Assembly (NCBI GenBank): GCA_038380435.1
Contig: JAWZYU010000005.1
Span: 39,702,001-39,766,000 of the forward strand
Source: Ryuthela nishihirai
Taxonomy: Eukaryota; Arthropoda; Arachnida; Araneae; Heptathelidae
Direction: 5' to 3'
DNA: 64,000 nt
Part shown: piece by piece, positions 1 through 10,199 of the stretch
How positions within the stretch are numbered: position 1 is the stretch's first letter
How the letters are laid out: each line of letters begins with the position of its first letter
Notes under the pieces: generated by a model
Seen by the model: only the letters and a program-made list of their open reading frames with translations
Database searches by the model: none
What the model was told of the DNA's origin: nothing
Position numbers and translations under genes: made by a program

Positions 1-489
1 ATGGCTTTATATTTTCATAAGAAGAATTCATCGTCTCAGCGTGGTGATCTTAATATGTAAAAAGAACTGATAAGGTGGTTAATTTTGGTAATTTACAGGT
101 TTATTCACAAAGATAATTGTGTCACCTTTTGAATGTTGTAAAAAATTTTCCTTTGTGCTTTGACTACAGTCTGTAAGAATTGAAGCTTAGGTAGATAATG
201 TGAAATATTCTTTTGATGGTTTAGCCTTATACTGATGAAGAAGGATTTGTGGTAGTTGAATTTATTTCACATATGTGGTTTTATACTTTTGTAATAAATT
301 AGTTCATTTATGAATTTTTGTTTGCTAAACGTTCTTTTGAGTTCAAGATTTCCTATTAAAAATTAATAACAGTGTAATAACATCCAAGGCACTTTGTGTT
401 TAGACCAATAACTGCCTCTCCGTGGAGGTTTAACATGGTGGTGATCATAACTTAGCAACTGCTGGTTGTATAACTGAGATGCCAGATTA
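1..489. other. AT-rich non-coding DNA
   Basis: No reading frame, repeat or RNA gene is recognised here. If the PDE1 gene identified to the right continues leftwards, this is intron sequence between its catalytic-domain exons, which would lie outside the window. Confidence 0.5.
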
Positions 490-728
490 TTAGGTACACC
501 TACTTAGTGACGTGTTGCGCCAACTTTGGCCTTCAGAACAGCCCGATTCGTCGGGGCATGGAACTTACAAGGTAATGGATGCGTTTTTCAGGAATGTTGT
601 ACCATGCGGAAATGATTCTCTCACACAGTTAGTGCAAACTGGACAGCGTAACAGTCTCGCTGAGAAGAGCCCTCTCCGCTTCATCCCAAATATACTCAAT
701 AGGATTTAGATCTGGGAACTATGAAGGC

Positions 729-955
729 TGGATTGTTTTACCTATGAGTGGCATTTTTTTTGCACACAACAGCCTAAATGGCCAGGTCACAAGGACCCCG
801 AAGGCTGAGAGAAGGTTGGAGGGGGAGAAGACCCACTAGACAGTTGTTGGGAGACAGATGTCAGTCAAGGCCATCTAGCGTGTTCTTTGACGTGCATGAG
901 TTATGGCTCTCCCGCAAACGGGGTCACGGCTTAATGTACCATTCAACGGACGGCC
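729..955 (-). repeat. SINE-A copy, head-truncated
   Basis: Matches the SINE-A family in reverse: the tail-side block 'gttttacctatgagtggca', then the body with '...ccatctagcgtgttctttga...' and '...cacggcttaatg...'. The tRNA-like head is missing, and the copy stops at about 955 where the host Tc1 relic resumes. It interrupts the transposase just upstream of the FPDLNPIEY block, so it is younger than the Tc1 element. Confidence 0.8.
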
Positions 956-1002
956 ATGCAGATCAATGAAGCAAGAAAAACTTGGTGGCATATTTCTGGA
1001 AC

Positions 1003-1055
1003 CATTCGGTGATGATACATGCCTTTTGAGCTTAGGCATGTATCATCACCGAATG
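1003..1055. repeat. 21-bp perfect inverted repeat
   Basis: The arms 1003-1023 and 1035-1055 are perfect reverse complements, separated by 11 bases. A third partial copy of the left arm follows at about 1054-1065. It lies in the middle of the dead Tc1 element and looks like a local template-switch rearrangement rather than an element terminus. Confidence 0.85.
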
Positions 1056-1478
1056 ATACATGCCTAAGAGAGAATTGTGAGCTTAGCATTATCATGCTGA
1101 ATGTGTCCAATGTGAATGAGGATAAACTGTAGTCATGAACGGATGAATTGGTCAGCAACAATGTTCAAAAATATGCTGTGGCGTTCAGATGTCCTTCGAT
1201 GGGTATCAGGGGGCCTAATGTGTGCCAAGAAAACATTCCCTACACCAGCACACCGCCACCCTGTATTGTTGACAGCACACAAGGTGGCCCCCATGTTGCT
1301 TGCGCCAAATTCTGTTCCTTCCATCAGCATGATGCAAAAGGAACCTTGATTCGTCTGACTAGGCTACCTGTTTTCAGTCCTCAACAATCCAGTGTCGATG
1401 CTCTGTGCCCACTGGAGACGCGTTTTCGTGTTCGTAGATGAGAATGTCATCGGCTGTTGCAGCCCATTCGTGGTCTGT

Positions 1479-2370
1479 AAAGTTAGTCTAAAGAAGAGTC
1501 TTTATTGCGGTATGCGCGAGAATTGTGAAAATCGTTTAATAAGCTATAAAGTAAACTACGAAATAGGTATTTGAAATAATTGAACAGTTTGTTGTTTAGA
1601 AAAAGTTGAGTTACTAGTTTCTGCTTGATTCGAGCGTAGTTACCATGAAGAAATCCAATTCAAATGATAGTAATGTGTCCATAAAGTCTTCTAGTAAAAC
1701 AAATGAGGCTTAGTGTCAATGAGATGTTTAAGGTAAAATACCAGAATTGGAAATGTAAACAATTGAAAATAAACCTAAGATGTTTGTGTCGCTTATTGAA
1801 TGTTAATTAAGATTCTTTTTACGTTTCGAATAGAATCTGTTAGAATTATAGTACGTCTGTTTCAAGTGTGGTAGAGAATTGCTAGATATTCTTTCAGCTT
1901 TAATTTCATTAATTATATTTTTGAATGGTTTGAATTATTATATTTGTGAACTGTTTGCTTAAGTAATTAAATTAGTTTATTTATAATTTTATTGGTAAGA
2001 ATTCTTTTGAACTTACGCTCAGTTTTCATCTATTAAATTTATAATGATATGTATATGTAAATGCCATTGTTCTTGAAATTTCTACTGGTGCATCTCACGA
2101 CTAGTGCATTTGGTGAGGCGTCAGCTATCAAAAAATCTTTCTCGGCATGATTGGTTTAAATAACGAAATCAATAATGATGTCATTGGATAAATTTTAATT
2201 TTCTATCGTTATTTCAGAATTTTTTCTCAGAAATATATATCGACATACACTGCTCGACATTGAAAATGCCCTATCTAGAAGGGCATGTCGTACAAACATG
2301 CAAATAGAAGGGCGGAGGGTGCGCAGTTGAGTGGTGGTTCTATCTGGAAATTGTTCAGTGAAGGCCGAAA
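1479..2370. other. AT-rich non-coding DNA
   Basis: No coding sequence is recognised. The last 150 bases may contain the 5' non-coding part of the Tc1-like element that follows, but I could not define its terminal inverted repeat. Confidence 0.4.
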
Positions 2371-3408
2371 ATGCCTGGTACATACCGTCGGCAGGTTATC
2401 GCCATTTGGACGTTTTTGAGAGAGGAAGAATTATAGGCCTATGTGAAGCTGGATAGACTACACGTCGTGTCGCTGCTCATGTTCATCGGGATGCACGAAC
2501 TGTTGGACGCTGTTGGCAACAGTGGCGAAATGAAGGTTCTAGCGTGCGTCGCAGAGGGAACAGTGCAATCTGACAGACGTCAGCATGGTTTGATAGGTGC
2601 ATTGTTCGACATGCTCGTTCGTCATCACAGAGTACTGCAGGCGATATTCGACGGGCTGTGTCAGCAGCTATGGACGTTCCCATAACGACCCGAACAGTAA
2701 AGAGGTTGTATGAGGCACACCTGCCTCTAGGCAACCGTTATGTAGATTCCCATTGACTGCAAACCATCGCAGCGCTCGTCTGACTTGATGCCGAAGTCGT
2801 GCGAACTGAGATCACGAATGTAACACTGTTGTGTTTAGTGATGAATCCCGTTTCTGTCTGGGTGCTGACAATCGACAGGTCCGTGTATGGTGACAACCTG
2901 GCAAGAGGACAGATCCAGCTTTTGTTCACGACCGGCACACCGCCTGTCTGCCAGGCATAATGGTATGGAGTGCTATTGGATATGACAGCAGGTCAACTGT
3001 TGTCTGCATCACAGGAACACTGACAGCTGCACGATATGTAAGCGCAGTTCTGCAGCCTACTTGCAGCCTTTTGTTACCATACCTGGGAGGCATGCAGCAG
3101 CACATTTTCCAGCATGACAACGCCAGTGTACACACACGACATTGAAAACTGTGGTTTCCAGACAATGTTTGCAGCATGTTCAAGTATTGCCATGACCAGA
3201 ACGATCCCCAGATTTATTCCCAATAGAAAATCAGTGGGACCACATTGGATGACGTGTGCAATCCACTCACCAGCCGGCGCGGAATCTCGATGAATTATGG
3301 GAGCAAGTCAACGCTGCTTGGTGTGCAATTCCTCAAGACCATATCCGTCGACGGTATGGCTGCATGTCAAGCCGTATTGCCGTTCACGTCGGTGCAACCA
3401 CTTACTGA
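2371..3408 (+). pseudogene. Tc1-like transposase pseudogene
   Basis: The start region reads as a typical Tc1 N-terminus: ATG at 2371, then a helix-turn-helix region with FERGRIIGL-like and 'HVHRDARTVGRCWQQW'-like segments across several frames. The middle has a VVFSDESR-like block near 2820-2850, a GIMVWSAIGY-like block near 2955-2975 and a QHDNASVHT block near 3110-3135. The end has 'PDLFPIENQWDHIG' near 3210-3250 and the C-terminal 'VGATTY' plus stop at 3406-3408. All three catalytic blocks are recognisable, but repeated frameshifts and stops make it non-functional. Its family differs from the Tc1 relics at 490-1478 and 8319-9783. Confidence 0.8.
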
Positions 3409-4463
3409 GGAAGTCACACTGTGCTGCATTATCTCATCTTCTAACCGCTGTAAGTGGCTGCAAATTAAATCATGTTATACCAATATATATTGCTATGTGC
3501 GTGCTACATTTCACCTCTATCCCCTCACTCCTTCCGGGTGAGGAAATTTCAATGTCGTGTTGTGTATTTCGGCGAAAAATTCATTTAGAGTAAAAGATCT
3601 TTTAGAAAGGAAAGGGATTTGGAAAGTTTGGTAAATTCAGGTTTGAATTATAATATTTGTGTCCTTATTCTCTTGATCACGTTAACTGGACTGTTCATTA
3701 ATGGACTTTGGTTCATTTCAGCGACAAGCACTGATTAACCTTGTTCCTGAAAATCTGCTGATATGTATCTCAAAGGCTAACTAGATGTCCATACAACAGG
3801 TGCTGTTTTAAAGAAAAGTTTGTTGATTTGAAACAGTTGGTGAAAATTTGAGGACTTCCCCTGTCCTCTAACTTGCACAAAAACGGTTTTAGTTGAACCT
3901 TGTCCTAATTTTGAAAGTAATCATAAATAAAATTTTGTGAAAAAAATTGATTTCATCACAGCATTAAAAAGCTACTTTTTAAAAATATGTTACAGCGAAG
4001 AATTAGAAAACATTTAAAAAATATCATTTCAAAACTAACATTAAAAATGTAAGTAGGAAATGTCAAGCATTGGGTGAGATGAACTTCTTTCGTTATAGAA
4101 AAAGAAACAAGGGACTGATGGTGAAATATGATGTCAAAAATATTTGTAGTTAGTTTGCAGATGATGGTTTCAAGATTCGAGCTATTCTCTTTGTTTCGCA
4201 TTGAAATTACGAACAGGGTATTTGCCACAGGCAACAAAATAATAACGATTCGAGTACATCGCACACATAATTCTTGCTGGTAGTTTTTATTTCAATTTTC
4301 AAACATTAAGAAACATTTTAGCTGGTTACATTGTAAATTGCATTCTTATCTATCAACCATAACTCCTAAGTGTACGTCTTGGTCCTATCTATAAACAATA
4401 ACTATGAATTTAAGAATTGGTTGGGTTTGTCAAGGATAGCTCTGAACTGTGTCTTGGTCTTAC
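3409..4463. other. AT-rich intron sequence of PDE1
   Basis: No coding or repeat signal is seen beyond the end of the Tc1 relic. It lies directly downstream of the splice donor of the PDE1 exon at 4464-4646, so it is intronic. Confidence 0.5.
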
Positions 4464-4646
4464 CTGTCAACCATGATCCCAGCCCGTATTGCATGGGCAA
4501 CAGACCGGAATCGCAACTTGTCATCAGCTCTCCTCCTCTGTGATGACATCTGGCGAGTGAAGGTGGAAGCTAGCCATTCCCTGACCTCCGTAGGCACTGC
4601 ATCCGGATGCACTTCAGAAAGTTCATCATCCTCATCCATCAGTCTC
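4464..4646 (-). CDS. PDE1: PDE1 internal coding exon (Ca2+/calmodulin-dependent phosphodiesterase)
   Basis: Exon of 183 bases on the minus strand with acceptor ...CACTGCAG before 4646 and donor GTAAGACC after 4464. Translation contains DEDDELSEV, PTEVREWLASTFTRQM and FRSVAHAIRAGIMVDR. These match the strongly conserved stretch of animal PDE1 enzymes between the calmodulin-responsive N-terminal region and the catalytic domain. PDE1 hydrolyses cAMP and cGMP in the cytosol when activated by Ca2+/calmodulin. The exon begins with one base and ends with two bases of split codons, and it joins the exon at 6925-7038 in phase, giving ...DEARRLMDEDDE. The next exon, starting the catalytic region, is not found between here and position 1. 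Confidence 0.93.
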
Positions 4647-4957
4647 CTGCAGTGAAAACAAAGATTTATTAATGCGCCAAATCTGACATATCGAAAACGT
4701 TTTTCAACGAAGGCAAGTAAACCTCAGAATTATTAGTACAAAAGAAAAACTTGTTCTCGCAGTTAAAATGGCGCAGATAAAAGCAAGAGAAAGAAAAACG
4801 TGACACAGTTGAGAAAGAAAATCTTGTTGTCTCGTGATGATATATGAATTTTGCGCAAGTACAAGGCTTCGAATTATACGTGCCAGGAACAATGTACACC
4901 TCTCCGATATTCTCCGGCAACGATAACGGTCACATCTCTTTGACACATCGGCTTACC

Positions 4958-4968
4958 GCCAATCTATG
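4958..4968. repeat. Target site duplication of SINE-A (left)
   Basis: GCCAATCTATG here is repeated exactly at 5360-5370, on either side of the SINE-A copy. Confidence 0.9.
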
Positions 4969-5359
4969 TGGGGCGGGGGTGGCTCAGTCGGTAGCTCGCC
5001 AGGCTCGTAATCTGTAGTTCCCAGGTTCGAGTCCCAGCTGGGTCAACGTTGAGATTTATCTCCGCAAAATTCCCCGCCCTGCCCACGGTCAGTAGGGGAC
5101 ACCGATGGGCTTGGAAAGGCCGCCGTCCGTCGGATGGGACGTTAAGCCGTGGCCCCGTATACAGGAGAGTCATACCCTGTGCACGTTAAAGAACACGCTG
5201 GATGGCCTTGACGGGAGGCTACCATCTGTCTCCCAACAGCTGTTCCAGTGGGTCCCCTCCCCCAACCTTCTCTGAGCCTTCGGGGTCCATGTGGCCTGGC
5301 CATTTCGCCCATGGTGTGCAAAAAAGTGCCGCTCAGAGGTAAAACAACCCAACCCAAAA
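4969..5359 (+). repeat. SINE-A, full-length reference copy
   Basis: A 391-bp tRNA-derived SINE flanked by a perfect 11-bp target duplication. The head contains an A-box-like 'gtggctcagtcggtagc' and a B-box-like 'ggttcgagtcc', then 'cagctgggtc'. The body includes 'cggatgggacgttaagccg' and 'gtgcacgttaaagaacacg'. The 3' end is 'gtgccgctcagaggtaaaacaacccaaccc'-like, with no poly(A). The clean duplication defines both ends of the family. It lies in the intron between two PDE1 exons. Confidence 0.92.
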
Positions 5360-5550
5360 GCCAATCTATGCACCATAACTATGCAATCTGTACTCGACGC
5401 GCTTTTAAGATTGAGTGAATTACTGCTTCTCTTACCTGTTGCGAATTCAGCGTCATGCCTATTGCGCACTTATACAACTGCCTTAGTTAAATTTTCTGTG
5501 GGAGTTACACTTACGAAAAGAAATCTACCAGTTTCAGCAAATTAAAATCT

Positions 5551-6007
5551 GGTTTCGGTTGTATTGCCTCTGTACGGCACTTTTTTTTTGCACAAAATGG
5601 GTTAAAATGGCCAGGTCGCAAGGACCCCAAGGGATCAGAGAAACGTTGGGGGAAGAGGACCCAGAAAGTTGGAGGAAGAGACCCACTGGATAGCTGTTAG
5701 GATACAGATGTTAACCTCCTGCCAAGGCCATCCAGCGTGTTCTTTAATGTGCACAAGGTATGGCTCTCCTGCACATGGGACAATGGTTTAGGTCCCATCC
5801 GACAAACGGCGGCTTTTCCAAGCCCATCGGTGTCCCCTTTCTGATAGAGGCAAGGTGGTGGTGGTGGTGGTGGTGTGTGTGTGTGTGCGTGGGGGGGGGG
5901 GGGGGGGGGTCCACAGAGATAAATCTCCATGCGGCACATTTGGGACTCGAACCTAGAAACAGCAGATTACGAGCCTGTTACGCTACTGATTGAGCCAACC
6001 CCGCTCC
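5551..6007 (-). repeat. SINE-A copy with simple-repeat expansion
   Basis: A near-full-length SINE-A in reverse orientation, running from a tail-like 'tgcctctgtacggcac' to a head-like 'gattgagccaaccccgctcc'. It is longer than the reference because of a duplicated purine-rich segment near 5640-5690 and a (GGT)n/(GT)n/G19 tract at 5853-5909. Divergent and old. Confidence 0.8.
5853..5909 (+). repeat. (GGT)n-(GT)n-G19 tract
   Basis: Compound microsatellite inside a SINE-A copy, ending in 19 consecutive G residues at 5891-5909. It occupies the place of the 'gggcagggcgggg' segment of the SINE consensus. Confidence 0.9.
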
Positions 6008-6924
6008 AATGAAATCAAAACATTTACTATACTGCTCCGAATTTAACTTTCTGAAACTGGGGCATTTACTGATCGAAAACTAGTCAACCAAACTATAGAC
6101 CCTAATTTTAGTCTTCAGATGTATATGCTTTTATTTTTCCATATTCTTCAGAATTTAAAAAAGAGAAACACGGATTCAAAATAAATTATTATAGGCCAGT
6201 GGTCTCCAAACTGGGGTATATAAGATTTGAAATTTTATTATTACTTTTTATTATAAATGAAAATTTCTGTTAAAAACACATTGCCTAATGATGAGATGCG
6301 TAGAGGTGTCATGCCAAAAGTTTTGAAAATCCCTGTTCTAAACAAACATACAATGCTTCATTCAATATTTGTTAGTATTAATGTTTAGTATTGAAGTAAC
6401 AGTTCTTAACCAGTTTTGAAGCATATGAAAGGTAAATTGCTATTTTCACACTAGAGTTGAATATTTATAAATAAAAATTATAAACACCAACTTCGGCTTG
6501 TTTGAAAATTTTATTCTGCCAGCCAATCAGTTCCTGAAACAGGACCCTGGTTTCGTCCAGTGACAAGAATTCAACTCCTACTTCCTGCCACTGCTTACAA
6601 ATGTTAACTTGATCTGACGTTAAGAAAGTCTTTACTATCGGAACTTAATATGCTGGTCGCAAAATTAATGAGACGAGTTTACAAATTTTCCCACCGAGTG
6701 GAAAGGGTTTGTGTTTTCAGATGTAAATTCTTGTGTAAATCCGTAAACTTTTTATCCTTCGGGATTATTTGATAGCACGCTGCAATTTTTATGGCTCCTA
6801 TTAATGGAGATGAGAAAGTTTCCAGTTGGTACCCGATTGAGCACAACCTGAACGTTGAAATAAATAAGACGTATTTGATATCAAAAGCTGTTTGTGGTGT
6901 GAAAGAAATATAATTTCCTCTTAC
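6008..6924. other. AT-rich intron sequence of PDE1
   Basis: Lies between a SINE-A copy and the donor site of the PDE1 exon at 6925-7038. No coding or repeat signal is recognised. Confidence 0.5.
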
Positions 6925-7038
6925 CTGGCTTCATCCACATAAATGGCTTCCAACACACAAACGGCATACTGCAGCGTCTTCTGCAAAACATCCATGGGAA
7001 CGTCTCCATGGTGCAGATGATTGGCTAATTCTCGAAGC
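6925..7038 (-). CDS. PDE1: PDE1 internal coding exon
   Basis: Exon of 114 bases on the minus strand with acceptor ...CTATTGCAG before 7038 and donor GTAAGAGG after 6925. It encodes LRELANHLHHGDVPMD and KTLQYAVCVLEAIYVDEA. These match the conserved N-terminal region of animal PDE1 (YAxxVLEAVYIDETRR in other members), next to the calmodulin-dependent regulatory segment. The first base completes the arginine codon begun by the exon at 24336-24484, and the last two bases join the exon at 4464-4646, so all three exons share one reading frame. The upstream intron is 17.3 kb and packed with transposons. Confidence 0.93.
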
Positions 7039-8318
7039 CTGCAATAGGGAACAGATAAATCACTAATTATTGCAAACATATCAAATTTTTAATAGTCTGA
7101 GTCATTTGTTGAACTAAAAAAGATGCAAATAATAAATAAATTCTATGCATACATGGAAAAGAGTGATTGCAAAATCGTGCAATTTAAAAAGCTTAAATAT
7201 TAAAAGCTTTTTGCTAAATAATATTTTTGCTATTAAAGGCTTTTTGCTTTCATAATATGAGATGACTCAATAATTCATTCACAGCTACAACATAACCAAA
7301 TTCTAGACAAATTCATCAAAGAGGTGTCCCAATATTCTTCTCCTCTGGTTGCTACAAAATGTATGGATCATTATATTGGAGAATTATTTCATGGACATCA
7401 TAACAAGAGTTTTTTCTTTTGTTATCCTTTTGAATCCCGAAAATTATGATATTTCTTCTGTAACATCGGTTAACAGATAAGTCTAGCAACCCGTCACACT
7501 GTCTTGCAATCTGGGAATTTATTTCACAGACTCCAGGAATATTATTATATGCAGTAAAAATTCTCGCATCCCACAGTGACACATCCCTTGCTGAAATAAA
7601 TAACCATAGCGAAAATATTCAGTTTTCGAAATATTCAGTTTATTCTTTATTAACTGATGTTACTTCCGATCCGTCCCATCGCGAAGCTCACTCAATATAT
7701 TGAATCTGGTTCATTTCTTCCAAATTTTTGATCAAACATTTTTAGGTGCATAACTACACGATTTTGCCATTTCATAGTATTCATTAAAAATGTTAATTTT
7801 TTTTCATTCAAGATACTTTCTTGATTCTTTAAAAGTATACACCGATCCCTCGATTTACACGGTAGATAAGTTCCAGAAAACCGCCGTGACAATTTAAACC
7901 CTGGAAATCGAGACGAATATGAAAACATGATGGCAGGGGGAAGTCTTAAAAACCTTGTTATTAATTAAACGTAAATTTAAAATTTTATTTGTAAACACTT
8001 TATTATTACTTCCGAATTAATATTTCAACAAATATTTATGTAACATTGTTTTGAATTTTATTTGTAGCAATCCAGAGAAGCTTAATTAATTTCTCATACA
8101 TTATGTTCGTTTTAGTCACGAAAAATACTCATCGCCAATGTAGACGTATACTAGCGAATTTGAGGGGAAATCGGGAAGATCGTTGTTTATGAATTTGAAT
8201 GTAAATTAGAAATTAACCATTTGTACCAATGATTAAAACTTATTTTACGAAATAAAGTACAATGTGATATTTATGAATCAGTGTATTTACGAAACAGCTG
8301 CATTTATCTAATATAATA
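7039..8318. other. AT-rich intron sequence of PDE1
   Basis: Between the PDE1 splice acceptor and the Tc1-like element at 8319. Only short random frames are seen; no RNA gene or repeat family is recognised. Confidence 0.5.
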
Positions 8319-9783
8319 CACTGGTTTCCATAAATTAAGGAAAAATGAGAAAAATCGTGATAATTCGCCGAACCATTGTGCGATCCCCACCAAACTTCTT
8401 CATGTAACCAGTAATGATGAGTGAGCATACTTTATGCATATTATTAATCTAGGTTGCGTCAATTTGGGTAATCGGATAGCGGCATAAAAACGGATGTTTT
8501 GGAGTGGATCGTTATTTTGTGTTGTAAATTTGAGTAAAGAAATTCGAAATACCCATTTTGTAGGAATGACCTCGAGACATCACTTGCCAAATTAACTGCG
8601 ATGGAGAGCTATTGGCCGACTCGAAGCAGGTCGAAGTCAGTCAGATGTGGTACGATGGCTGAATGCGAGTCCTTCTGTGGTTCATAGACTGTGGAATCTA
8701 TTTCTTAGCACGGATTCCGCGTCTTGGAGGTTTCGCCGAGGAAGGGCTAGAGTTACGACCGCTATACAAGACTTATCTGCGGTTAACAGCACTAAGGAGC
8801 AGGACGTCTACTCCCTCTCAGCTACGATCCTCTCTTTCAGCAGCCACTGGAAGGATTGTATCAGCTTCTTCTACTGTGCATAGAATGCTTCATGGGCGAG
8901 GTCTGTACGCTAGAAGGCCAGCAATTTCTATACTCGTCACGTCACAGGAGAAAGCACGCACGCATGTTAACTGGACAGAAGAGCGATGGAGGTCAGTACT
9001 CTTCACAGATGAGTCCAGATATTGCTTACAGAGTGATTTCGGACATTGATATGGAGAGAACGAGGTACCCGCTATCATCCCAGTAACATCCGTCAAAGAG
9101 ACAGTTACGGCGGAGGTAGCGTGTGTCTTTGGGGTGGCATTTCCTTAGGTGGACACACAGACCTCAATGTGTTGCCGAGTGGGAACCTCAATGCTCAAAG
9201 GTATAGAGATGGCATCCTGAACCCTTACGTACGTCCTTATGCTGGTGCAATAGGTGAAATATTCATCTTACAAGATGATAACGCTCGTCCACACAAAGCT
9301 CGACTAGTGGAACAATACGTTCAAGAGAAACCATTATGTGCATGCAGTGGCCATCTCGAACTCCCGACCTAAGTGCGATTGAGCATGTGTGGGATGCGCT
9401 AGGGAGACGTGTTGCTGCCCTCAACCCGCCACCTGAAACAAAGGAGGAGCTTATTACTGCTTTAAAGGAACAATGGTCGTTACTCCCTACTGAGCTGATT
9501 CACAACATCATAAACAGCATGGAACATCGCTGTTGTGATTGCATTGCTGTAAGGGGTGACCACACACCTAATTAAAGAACTTTGCCCATTGCATTCTGAC
9601 ACCTCATTTTTGGACAAGTTCCTCTAAGTGTTATTTTTTGACGAAAAATGTTTGTAGTGTAAAATATTTATGCCATTCTGAAACTAACATTGTAATTAAT
9701 GTTTCATCAAATTTCATTAAAATCATTCATATAGTTTTTTATCATAAGTTTTCTGAGTTTTCATTAATTTATGGAAACCAGTG
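8319..9783 (+). mobile_element. Complete Tc1-like element with TIRs and TA duplication
   Basis: A 1465-bp element bounded by 20-bp terminal inverted repeats CACTGGTTTCCATAAATTAA (8319-8338) and their reverse complement (9764-9783). It is flanked by TA on both sides (8317-8318 and 9784-9785), the target duplication expected of the Tc1/mariner superfamily. The inside encodes a broken transposase. Because the ends are intact, the copy could in principle still be mobilised in trans. Confidence 0.92.
8566..9575 (+). pseudogene. Tc1-like transposase, frameshifted
   Basis: Starts with ATG at 8566 and has an early in-frame stop after ten or so codons. A helix-turn-helix stretch follows (GRLEAGRSQSDVVRWLN). 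The frame then changes at least three times (near 8790, 9045 and 9340). The DDE blocks remain readable: LFTDESRYC near 9000-9030, LQDDNARPHKA near 9268-9300, and DLSAIEHVWDALGRRV near 9370-9410, so D, D and E are all present. The C-terminal end is HRCCDCIAVRGDHTPN followed by a stop. The length of about 335 codons fits the family. Non-functional because of the frameshifts and stop. Confidence 0.88.
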
Positions 9784-10049
9784 TAGTCCACATAGTTAAA
9801 TATGCTGCAAAAATGAGATAAAATACTGTTTTTACTAGCCTGAAAACAAATTTAATCTCAGAAAAGTTAGAACTTGACGCCGATCTAAAACAAGTTTTAT
9901 TAAGATGTTGCAAAACACATTACATTACAATGGCAAGAATACAATTTTAGCGACATAATATAACTCATTACAGACATATTTAATACAGGAATATTACCTT
10001 AACATATTACTATTTTTAATTAATTAGTATTAAATATTTATTCTTAAAG
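9784..10049. other. AT-rich spacer
   Basis: No gene or repeat family is recognised between the Tc1-like element and the SINE-B fragment. Confidence 0.4.
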
Positions 10050-10156
10050 GCTCCTGTCAGACCTCTGTGGCAAGCAGCTGCTTGAGGGGGTATTAATTAA
10101 TTAATTAATTAATTAATTAATTAATTAATTAATTAATTTATTTATTTATTTATTTC
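10050..10156 (+). repeat. SINE-B 3' fragment with (TTAA)n tail
   Basis: 'ctcctgtcagacctctgtggcaagcagctgcttgagggggta' is the 3' end of SINE-B. It is followed by a run of TTAA and then TTTA units at about 10091-10156, the characteristic simple-repeat tail seen in shorter form at other copies. The tRNA head is absent, as expected from 5' truncation during target-primed insertion. Confidence 0.85.
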
Positions 10157-10199
10157 TATATATGATATTAACTAAAACAATTTAGTTGATCTTACTTTG

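Larger units (their letters stand above)
490..1478 (-). mobile_element. Degenerate Tc1/mariner-like transposon
   Basis: Minus-strand relic of a Tc1-like DDE transposase. Reading leftwards from about 735 it shows FPDLNPIEYIWDEA, the hallmark block around the third catalytic residue of Tc1 transposases, followed by a C-terminal SMPRRI motif and then the terminal 'gtgtacctaat' sequence. Across 1133-1475 the nucleotide sequence still matches the middle of the gene (DVFLAHI-like and ADQ-like blocks), but stops and frameshifts are frequent. The N-terminal DNA-binding part is missing. A SINE-A is inserted at about 729-955. The element is dead. The family resembles Tc1-like elements that I recall as common in fish and amphibian genomes; that comparison is from memory. 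Confidence 0.8.

Noticed and set aside
1..4463. Next PDE1 exon encoding the start of the catalytic domain
   Set aside because: I looked for the conserved block after the AGIMVDR segment on the minus strand and did not find it; it should lie outside the window.
5697..5939. Open frame with proline/histidine/threonine runs on the minus strand
   Set aside because: It is the reverse of the GGT/GT/G19 simple repeat inside a SINE-A copy, not a protein.
10091..10156. Satellite or replication-origin-like TTAA array
   Set aside because: It is the simple-repeat tail of a SINE-B copy; no larger unit is present.
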